A stretch of DNA of 64,000 nt from Isoperla grammatica. Taxonomy: Eukaryota > Arthropoda > Insecta > Plecoptera > Perlodidae. The stretch's first letter is position 1. Each line of letters begins with the position of its first letter. Positions 55,526 to 64,000 of the stretch are shown here, piece after piece. The DNA lies in assembly GCA_945910005.1 (NCBI GenBank), contig OX246741.1:51114625-51178624 (forward strand), written 5' to 3'. Made by a program: the position numbers and the translations under genes. The notes under the pieces were generated by a model. The model ran no database searches. It was not told the DNA's origin and saw only the letters and a list, made by a program, of their open reading frames with translations.

Positions 55526-57500
55526 TAAATAGAATGAAGACATTGAGTAAGAACGTCAGAAATATTTATGTGTGTAAACTCGAAAGAATAAAAATATCAC
55601 AACAATTTGTCTGTCTTGAACTTTGGAAAAATTAAATATCACTCACATTTTTTTTTTCTCTACGAAAAAGGAAGTGACTGTGCATTAGTATAGCATGTCT
55701 GTTTAGTGGTATTGTTTTCTTGATTATTGCGCCGAAAAATAGTATTCCCATGTCATTATTCATCATCAGGCTGGCTTTTATGAATTACGGTTCAAAATCC
55801 TCTCAAAGCATTTTCACAAATAAAAATAATTTGACACAAATTAATTATTAATTTTTACATTATTATTTTAATAATAATAAAAGATGTAAACAAAAAAATG
55901 ATAATCCCATTCAATATCTGTCGCGCTAAGTGTATGTATAAGAAGTTGCTACTCGGTATCGCACCTGAGAATGTCAAAACTAGAGACAATAATCCCAGTC
56001 TTGCGGAGAAGAAGAACAATGACTCCGTGAAGACAGTAACAATCAAACGCTTTGTCGTAATCGTTGTCACACCCTGTGCTGACATGAATAGTGTATGAGA
56101 CTGCGATGCGCATAGAATATCAACCACATGCAAACAGCTCGTCTTCAAGTCATTGAGTTTAGAAAATGCTCCGTTTATTAAAATGTAGAGATACAACGTT
56201 GTTTGTGTTTTGTTACGTGGTATAGGTAACCTCAAAGAGCGAATAAACTTGAATATTCTTTTAAGTGTTGTCAAATAATTTGATCATAATTCAATAGCTG
56301 TTATTAATGCAAATGAAAACTGATTAATAACTTATCTAAAAATTGTATTTACTTGCACTAGTAGCTAAGGGAGGCAAGGAAGTCATTCAACCATAATGGG
56401 TTAACAGGGATTTTGCTGTGTAAACATGCAACTATAATCATGAAAATCAACTAAACAATCTGTGTTAGTAAAATCCCACAATTTGCTACAATTTCAAAAC
56501 TCTATGAACCTAAAGTTACAAAAGGTATTGTTTAAAATGTAATTGTTTTTACGATTACTCAAAAGAAAAGTAATTCACTTTCAATAAAAATTATAATAAA
56601 AAAAATAATTAATAACTGTTCTTCAATATTTTACTAAATACATACTTCTTTGTGATAGTTTGTAAAATTGTAATTCCTTATAAATTGTCGTATTATTATT
56701 GTAGTAACTTAGTAAGTACAAAATGCCATTTGGGTAATGTAGGACCATCTAAAGCGAGCTCAAGAACATGTGCATCTATTAGCGCTGGGTGGAAGACCGT
56801 GTCTCAACTGACCAATCAGAACGAAGCAGCGCCCAGAAACATTAATTTATTCATTTGTTAATTCATTAATTCATTATAAATTATTAAATTAATTACATAG
56901 ACAGAATCGTAACAATGACAGTTAGAAAAAAACAAATCCGGGGTATGCATCGCTTTTTCAATATCATGGTGCTTTCACAAGATAATGAAGGCGCAAAACT
57001 CCATCTATGTATCCGATCCGTGCGAGGGGTCCGTTTTTTCGGTTCATCCAATCACAGTCCATACTCATTCGACTTCAATTGCGAGATGCTGGCTGTGATT
57101 GGATTAACACAAAAAAAACGTATGCATCGCAAAAATCGGTGTATTTTTCTATGCGTTACCCAACAACAGAATACAAAAATTCTAGAAAACGTTGGATGTA
57201 ATACTAAAGTAATTAAATGTAGGCATAGAATTATAAAAACTCATGGTGACATGACTGACTACTTCTAGAGTTCTAATACTAAGGGTTTTCTGCAGAATAT
57301 GCAAGCAGATACAAACAGCATAATAATTGCAACGGATGAACATAATTTGTATAAGATTTTGGAACCAATGAGCTATACATATACTGTCAATGAAAAGTGA
57401 AAGACAGCTAAATGGAATAGAAAGAAGCGATATAGAAATTGAGGTGAGAAACTGAAAATAATTAAATTAAATGCTATATTATATCATTTTATCAAATTTA
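55526..57500. other. AT-rich non-coding DNA
   Basis: No convincing gene. Frames at 55855-56274 and 56915-57268 have no domain. GTATGCATCGC occurs in direct repeats near 56944 and 57121. Confidence 0.4.
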
Positions 57501-57504
57501 TAAG

Positions 57505-57655
57505 GAAAAGATTGCTGAAGACCTACAGACGAGAGGAGAGAACTGGGAGCAAGTAGAGGAAGAACGATTGTGGGAAGATTTGGCTGTGAAACCCAAGCTG
57601 ACCCTGCCAGAAGCAGGAAACGGCGATGGATCAAATTTTATCAAAGCAAATTAAT
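57505..57655 (+). pseudogene. retrotransposon ORF2 remnant (weak)
   Basis: The frame reads KEKIAEDLQTRGENWEQVEE followed by ERLWEDLA, a pattern like the last residues of many LINE ORF2 proteins (W..V followed by a charged W-D block). It then degenerates. There is no upstream polymerase. Confidence is low. Confidence 0.35.
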
Positions 57656-58029
57656 ATCAAGATTTATTATGAAGGAGATAACATACATGGGTTGTGCGCT
57701 TTCATCTCCACTGAAACCAGACCAGACAACTCGAAACGAAAGAAGAAAACAGCAAAGCAACTCATGACTACAAGTGGCAGACAGAGCGACGTCCCACTGC
57801 GTGAGGTCTCTACCGCAACTACTTGCTCTGTGCCGTCGCCGCTGTACAAACTCACCGACAGAAAGCAAACAAACAGTTTCGCTCACATGTTTTTGTTTGT
57901 TTGCACTGCGGGTGTTGCTCCGAACAACAAACACCACTTAGGTGTAGTTTTAAATCGTCGTTACGTCCATATGTGAAGCCGCTGTCGATAATGGATATGA
58001 AAATGAAAACCAAACGCAAAGTTTGTTGA

Positions 58030-58262
58030 AGTTTGTATTTATTTATTTTATTTATCGTATGGAAGCAACAGCTAAGATTCAACAAAGTACAATATACATA
58101 TAAAGTTATCATAAATATAAATCATAAACATAAATCTAAGCCGGCCAACCAGGCCAGCGCGTCAGGTGTCGCTCTGTGGATCTCAGACCAGTCCCCCTGG
58201 AAAGAGCGCAGGCGGCAATCCCTCACAATGTGGTTGATGGTCTGGCGAGGTTCGCCACAGTA
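58030..58262 (-). pseudogene. 3' end of an RTE-like LINE
   Basis: On minus, the segment from 58260 to the stop near 58122 reads CGEPRQTINHIVRDC.., a Cys-X-His-X-Cys-type C-terminal motif found in RTE/Jockey-group ORF2. It is followed by LAWLAGLDL and a short 3' UTR ending in AATAAAATAAATAAAT. The element is 5'-truncated and entirely non-functional. Confidence 0.7.
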
Positions 58263-58427
58263 TTAACTTGGCTGTATTTCAAAGATTCCCAGGGGTCTAA
58301 CCTAGATGATTAGTCTTGGTATGACGAAATTCGATTACTGCATTGCACGTGTTTTATGACACGTGTGACCGGCGGGTGACACGTGGCGTCGTTTATAGAT
58401 CTGGATCACACGTGTGACTGTTCGAGA

Positions 58428-58830
58428 GGTTTATTTATTTATTTATTTATTAATTATTTGTATTCATTACAAAAGTGAATTGAATAGGGGTTGGCAGAAA
58501 ATAGCACAGCTCCAAACACACAAGAGTGACTGCCAACCCATACTAAAATAACTTAAAATCTAAATATATAAATGAACATAATACAAAATACAAAATACAA
58601 AACAAAAAACATGAAAACATAATATGAATGAAAATATAATTATAAGACAGAACTGTTAAAAATGAAGTAAAAAAGAATAAAAAAAAAACAAAATTTACAA
58701 AACAATGTTTAAAAAATGCTCCGTTAAAGACGCTTTGAAGACATCTAATGAGCGTGCCATCCTGATCTTCAGTGGAAGAGAATTCCACGTCAAAACGTCA
58801 ATCCTAACTAGTACGTTTTGGTCTTCATCA
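58428..58830 (-). pseudogene. 3' end of a CR1/Jockey-like LINE
   Basis: On minus, near 58787-58695, WNSLPLKIRMARSLDVFKAS and TEHFLN match the well-known C-terminal end of CR1-like polymerases, followed by a stop. An A-rich 3' UTR follows, then a tail of (ATAA)n near 58428-58455. It is 5'-truncated, and no polymerase motifs remain. Confidence 0.7.
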
Positions 58831-59324
58831 GTCAAAACGTGAATTCTGGGGTCCATTTTGAATTTTTTTCAAAAATATTAAAACTAGCTCGTACCACGTG
58901 AGTATAAACTATTGGCTTGTCTTTCGCACTAAATATCTAAGCCAATGTTGAGTTGGGATATCAAATCAGCTGACAAATAAAATATTAAGTTTTTACTAAA
59001 AGACCGGGCAATAATTTGGTAAACTTTATTTGTGAAAACGAAACATTATTTATTATCAATAAATCATGTAGTCTTGTGTGTTTATTTTGAATCAAATGCA
59101 GAAAGAAGGTGAAGAATTCACGGTTTGGGCTAGGGTTTTTTTCTATTCCTGAATTTTTTTTTAATATATCAGGGAATATATGTAAACGGTTATTTAGTGC
59201 CGTCATAGCAACGAGATACATGATAAATGATATAATGTCCACTTCTGAATTAATTCTTGTGATACAAATGTATTTTTTGTTTAACACATATGGCGTCGTG
59301 TATTTCCACGTTTCACCAACTCAT
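58831..59324. other. AT-rich non-coding DNA
   Basis: No supported feature. Confidence 0.5.
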
Positions 59325-59590
59325 CAGGTAGCCCTCCCCCCCCTTCCCCCTCTCTCTGCCCTATTCCAATATTCCCTCACGCCACCTCCAGACAGAACAG
59401 TCTACACTATTGCATGATCAACAAAAACTTCCCAACGTGGTCTAGACTACATCCCCTTCCCCCCCCCTACTTCCTATTCTTGTTTGCCTTCTCATTTACC
59501 ATCACTCATCAGTCACCACCTTCCCGTACCATGTATAACATTGCATGTACCCTTATTACCTTGTACTTCCCCCCAACTGACCCACGCATG
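59325..59590 (+). repeat. pyrimidine-rich, C-rich stretch
   Basis: Contrasts with AT-rich flanks. C-runs such as CCCTCCCCCCCCTTCCCCC and CCTTCCCCCCCC recur, with short CTCATCA and CCACC words. It is probably a decayed repeat; no frame is supported. Confidence 0.5.
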
Positions 59591-60934
59591 ATGTTTGCTA
59601 ATTTATTGCCCCACATAAATTTGTTTTGACTGATCCATTCCTTTATAGCTGGTGTATAAATATGATTCGTATAAGAATATGGAACACTTAAGCCATGACA
59701 TAGCAGTATTATGTGGCAGACACATAACGCATATCTAACGTTGTTTTCGTTTAAAAGAGCTGCAAAAGCAACATTCCTCGTGGTTGGTAATTTCATTAAA
59801 TAAAATGCTGTGATATAATCTTATAACGATTACTCGGGTTTCATTTCTTTTAACCATCGCATTTTGTTCAATCCGTTCAATTAAGTTTCAAATTATTGTA
59901 TTTGTTTATTTTCTTAACAAAAGTACACAACACATTGTTGTTATCAAAAACACAAAATGTATCTTAAATGAAAACTTAAGGCAAAATTCTACAGAGAAAA
60001 GAAGCCCACGTAGAGTAAAGACCCTGTAAGAGGACTGAGAAACTAAATGAAGAATGTAATATAGTTCTGAGAATGAGATTTTGTGCAATATTTCAAGCTT
60101 TTCTTTCAAATATTAGTAAAACAAGATACACACTCAGATAATTTTACCCACTCTGTACAGGTGATGACTATCCTAGACTTGACACCCCTGACTTTAAACC
60201 TTACCGACCATATTTCCAGTCAACTTTCTCGTACTGCAATAATATTAGAGTTCAATAATTCGTGCTCATCTGGGATTGTCGGTAATCCGAATTGTACACA
60301 GATCCATTCAGCTCGGATTACTGGTTTTTGTTTACACTGGGGTTGGTTTTGTGTTAACTTATGTTGTGATTATTTTCATAAACAATGGACGTGATAACCA
60401 AATAATATATTCTTTAAAATTTACGTTGGTTTGAATAAAAAAAATTAAATTTCTATGTTGGTTTGAAAAACACTCATGATTCTTTCCTTTTAATTCCAGT
60501 CGTAACATTTCTCTTTTATGTCGATTACAACATACGCATGCCGTGGTACGTACTCCAAACTTTGTCCGTCTCTCTTATTAGTCCGTTCCTTTCGCCATCC
60601 TCTAGTATCCTTGGACCTGTCTATTCTAAAACTGTGTCAAATTAAACGACCATTCAGTAAAAGCTGACAAAATCTTAAGTCTATCGTAGACAGCATAAGA
60701 CGCATAGGCTTAATATTTAATTGTTTCCGTTTGGATCACAAAGAAAGCAATTTAAAATCTAAATTAGGAAAAGCGACGTGGGTAGATATTAATACACTAT
60801 CTGGATTGTGTCCTAAAATTGTGTTGTGCTTTCATTTAATGAGAATATCTTGACATCTCAGCATCCGCTGCCTTTCTCAGACACGAGGGTGGTAGATGAG
60901 GGTGCAGTAAATAAATTTAAAAAATGAGTTCGTA
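59591..60934. other. AT-rich non-coding DNA
   Basis: Short frames only, without recognisable domains. Confidence 0.45.
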
Positions 60935-61275
60935 TTTATAGAGTCTACCCATTCAGTAACAAAACAGATTTTCAGTGGGGTACTTAAATTTATAGCGACT
61001 AAACCAACCTCGTAGACTCCAAACACCATTGACGAGTGAGCGATAACTAATCAAAGATCTATATTTAAAATACGAAACACATGAATCAGTGATAGGACAG
61101 TGCGAACACCTGCGGACAAATGCCAGAATCAACAAGGCCGATTTAGAACAACTTTGAATTTATTGAGTGCTTCGTTGCTAGGACGGCTCCAAAGTCATCG
61201 TTTGCTTATTCCTAAGCCAAGAAGTGATGGAATTGAATCCATATTAGAGTATACTGTTAAAAAACTTCCTTAACA
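60935..61275 (-). mobile_element. SINE family A, near full-length body
   Basis: The minus strand matches 62580-62900 throughout (TTGGCTTAGGAATAAGCAAA, TCCTAGCAACGAAGCACTC, TTTGTCCGCAGGTG). The 60-codon frame (60953-61135) is again open. The tRNA head is replaced by unrelated sequence. Confidence 0.85.
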
Positions 61276-61828
61276 ATGTTAAAATATACCCCAGTTAAAC
61301 GAAGTATTTTGTAAAGTGGGTACACAAAACATACAGATATATATATTATTTACTCAGTAACATCACCATACGTAAAGAAGGTATAGCGTTTTCTTCATGA
61401 TAGATATTTTGTATTAAGTTACTTGAAGTATCACAAACAGCAAACATACCATGACATATTTGAGAGTATATGTGCTACAATTCCATTGTAAATAAAACCT
61501 CTATGTAGATGTAATACCGAAGTAACATCTGGTAGTGATCTTTACTCCGCTGTTCGTAGTAAGTTGTCTTTTGTACTAGATACGATTTCACTTGAGCTTC
61601 CCGGGAAACAATATTAGATTTCTCCTCTTTTGTTTTCCTTGTCTGGTTCCATGCATGCAATCTCCAAGCAACAGATGGCTCACGGCTCCCTCGACTACAA
61701 TTGTTGTCAGTGTTGGGTTTCGTGACAAACTTCACTGAACTTCACGCACTTAATATTAGTATTACTTTTTATTAAGAGAAAAGCTTAAGAAAATTAAAAA
61801 CATTATATAAAACTTCCTATGATTTTTA
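61276..61828. other. AT-rich non-coding DNA
   Basis: An 86-codon minus frame at 61475-61735 has no domain I recognise. No other feature. Confidence 0.4.
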
Positions 61829-61961
61829 GATTGGAATTCGTAGTGGACCCATTGTTGCTATGGATTTGTTTTATATAAGGGAAATAACAACATGCAAACA
61901 ACTGTTGCCTTGGAAAGTCAACGGTCATCCCTAAATGTAGGAACAACTTTGAATTCCAGCC
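61829..61961. mobile_element. decayed MITE of family M4
   Basis: The ends TTGGAATTCGTAGT and GAATTCCA parallel 12069-12215. The interior keeps CCATTGTTGCTATGGATTTG and GGGAAATAACA. Target duplication not visible. Confidence 0.5.
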
Positions 61962-62491
61962 TGTGTTTTAGCAAAATCTTTGCTAACCTCGACGCCATTT
62001 CTTGTCTAAAGACTGTTGAATTTGTTTCTTTTACCTTTGTGATTCAATGTATACCTGTTTATAGTTTTCATATTATTTTGACAAGAATAAACAATTCATA
62101 ATAATAAAAATAATACATTTGTGATTCGATTTGGGACCTAGAAAGATATAGCCTAGTTGAGTGATTATTGATATTGTGTAGTGATTATGTTTTGATGTTA
62201 ACGATAAAACTCGACATTGACAGCTACAGAAAACGCTTCGTTTTCTCGCACGACAGACAGAGCTACCCTTGACTATAGAGGACTCAAAACTTACATAGAT
62301 AGCGCTGCTAAGCAACCTCCTTTCAGCGCCATTGATAAATAATAACAATAAAACAACAATGAAAAATGACAGCTAAACCACTCCTAATAGAAGTTTATTT
62401 TCTTGCCACCAGAATGCATCTAGTCTATTTTGAGTGCTCTATTATGTCCAGGAACCCAACGGTGCATGACTTATTAAAGTAATCAGTCGGA

Positions 62492-62925
62492 CTAACTGGC
62501 TCGTTGGTCCAGTGGTTAGCATCCCTGCTTCCAATGCAGAAGGTCCCGGGTTCAGATCCCGGTTCAGGCAGAAGTTTTTTAACTTCCAATATGGATTCAG
62601 TTCCATCACTTCTTGGCTTAGGAATAAGTAAACGGTGACTTTGGAGCCGTCCTAGCAACGAAGCACTCAATACATTCATAGTTGTTCTGAATCGACCTTG
62701 TTGATTCTGACATTTGTCCGCAGGTGTTCGCACTGTCCAATCACTGATGCATATGTTTCGTATTTCAAATATCGATCTTTGATTGGTTATCGCTCACTCG
62801 TCGATGGTGTTCAGAGTTTACAGGGTTGGTTTAGTCGTTTTAAATCAAGGTCCCCCACTGCAAATCAGTTTCGTTACTGAGTGGGTAGACTCTATAAATG
62901 GAACTTTATTTATTTATTTAACTAG
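62492..62925 (+). mobile_element. SINE family A, full-length copy with tRNA head
   Basis: The head (62492 to about 62566) carries an RNA polymerase III A-box TGGTCCAGTGG and a B-box GGTTCAGATCC. An anticodon-like stem-loop, CTGCTTCCAATGCAG, lies between them. The body includes the block with GTCCGCAGGTGTTCG and a 60-codon frame (62698-62880). It ends with ACTGAGTGGGTAGACT and an ATTTATTT tail. The acceptor stem does not pair well, so this is a SINE head and not an active tRNA gene. Confidence 0.85.
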
Positions 62926-64000
62926 GAAAACGCTCTGTTTGACGCGTTGATAAGCGAGCGCGTCAATATCTTCGAACTTTCTGGCGAAAAGTTTTCAATA
63001 CTAATACGAACAACAATTAACAACAATTCAAGAATGCGCATTGCAAAAATTGTTCTTATTTCCATTACTATTATACTTTCCGACATTGTTGTATGCAGTG
63101 CAATGTGCGTTGCTAAGAATTTTCGTGGTCATGTTTTCAACACGGTCCGCCACCGTTACTAACACTTATTGACAGCAATAGAAATGTAATTTCTGCCTCT
63201 AATACGTATAGGATCGCGTTTAAAATAGTATATTCGTGACCGGACAAAAATGTACTACAAGATAGCCACCTCACATTTTGCCGTTACTGCGTTTTAGAAA
63301 AATATTTTCGAGTAACTTTCGTGTAACTTTGCCAATATTTATCAGATCGCCATTACATTAACATATTCGTGACCGGAAAAATCTGTCAAAAAATCTGGCT
63401 ATCTCACATTGTGCCGCCATTTTGTTTCAGAAAAATATTTTGCAGTAACTATGGTGTAACTTTGTAACTTTTCAAACGATTTTGCCTCAAAACTATACAC
63501 CTTCAATCCACATCGAGGCTTGTGGATGGTCCAAATTTCAAGTTGATCGGACTTTCCGTTCGACCGCTATCGACGGACATAAAAACAAAAAAAACAAACA
63601 AAAAAAAAAACAAAAAAAAAAACAGAACGAAGTGCCATAAGAGTCAAGTGGAAACGCTCGCTTCGCTCGCTTAACAACATTGAAAGGGGTAAATGGGTAG
63701 AACTTTGGTATGGACGAGTCCCTGTTGTCTTGCTCCATGCTGGCATCTTCTTACATTCTCAAGCAACATATATACTAGGAAAACGCTATGTTTGACGCGT
63801 TGATAAGCGAGCGCGTCAATCACTACGTTTATCAGGGCTTTTTAAGTCGATTTAAGGTATAACGGTTTCCGTAAGTCGCTACGTTTATCAAGGCGTTGAC
63901 AATTCGGCGTAAAAAAGCAACTTTGATATTCTCCCGACAGGTGTCGTCAAATCGTCTTAAAACACGTACAGTAAGGCGGTGCGCAACATTCAGTAAGCGG
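62926..64000. repeat. repeat-rich tail of the window
   Basis: A 47-bp block (CTAGGAAAACGCT.TGTTTGACGCGTTGATAAGCG with CGCGTCAAT) occurs at 62921-62967 and again at 63773-63820. Between them a tandem pair shares TATTCGTGACCGGA and AGAAAAATATTTT (63229-63348 and 63363-63476). An A-rich stretch lies at 63580-63622. A further weaker variant, ATAGCGACTTAC-like with ACGTTTATCA.GG, sits near 63810-63890. No transposase frame is recognised. The element or elements may continue past the window end. Confidence 0.5.

Noticed and set aside
57626..57976. 116-codon plus frame as a host gene
   Set aside because: No domain, competing frames on both strands, and it overlaps a retroelement-like remnant just upstream.
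62492..62566. Functional tRNA gene
   Set aside because: A- and B-boxes are good but the acceptor stem does not pair, and the unit continues into a SINE body present elsewhere without the head.

Overview
This window is nuclear DNA from an animal, almost certainly an invertebrate. It is AT-rich, has almost no long open reading frames, and consists mostly of transposable elements and tandem repeats. A BEL/Pao LTR retrotransposon, a CR1-like LINE, hAT and PIF/Harbinger-like MITEs, tRNA-derived SINEs and a 5S rRNA-derived SINE occur together. I cannot name the phylum from the sequence; an arthropod or another invertebrate with a large repetitive genome would fit. There are no bacterial operons, CRISPR arrays or phage modules.

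Region 1-8 kb is AT-rich DNA with MITEs. A 2.5 kb inverted-repeat element (4633-7117) encloses a 5'-truncated CR1-like LINE whose reverse transcriptase frame (5150-6568, minus) is still open. Region 8-13 kb holds a 1.04 kb terminal-inverted-repeat element with a one-sided 74-bp tandem expansion, followed by a cluster of MITEs, one of them nested in another. Region 14.6-16.3 kb is a TIR-bounded element containing a tandem array rich in AGGCCTAGG and a candidate first coding exon on the minus strand. Region 18.7-19 kb is a CpG-rich, promoter-like patch. Region 19.7-24 kb has a hAT element full of TATCGATA motifs, a 5S-derived SINE and four MITEs. At 24.3-24.6 kb lies the best host-gene exon candidate, GC-rich and ending in a consensus splice donor. 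Region 25-30 kb contains LINE 3' ends, another hAT with a perfect 8-bp target duplication, a 148-bp satellite array, a long near-perfect palindrome and a second 5S-derived SINE with a 10-bp target duplication. A second, weaker exon candidate is at 31.2 kb.

Region 32-45 kb is mostly AT-rich non-coding DNA with tandem duplications, SINE copies and, at 41.6-42.5 kb, two hAT elements nested one inside the other, each with its own 8-bp target duplication. Region 45.9-50.5 kb is a BEL/Pao element with paired LTRs and a 5-bp target duplication. Its gag-pol frame is 1136 residues long, but the integrase core is deleted. Region 51-64 kb is again repeat debris: LINE 3' ends, SINE copies and minisatellites.

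No host gene is fully contained. The two plus-strand exon candidates and the CpG-rich patch could belong to long-intron genes running through the window. The exons at 24.3 and 31.2 kb are not in compatible phase to be spliced directly together. No clearly novel multi-gene system was found. The most interesting items are the 5S-derived SINE, the SINE family with a conserved 60-codon frame, the nested hATs, the exon-carrying TIR element and the recent palindromic element.
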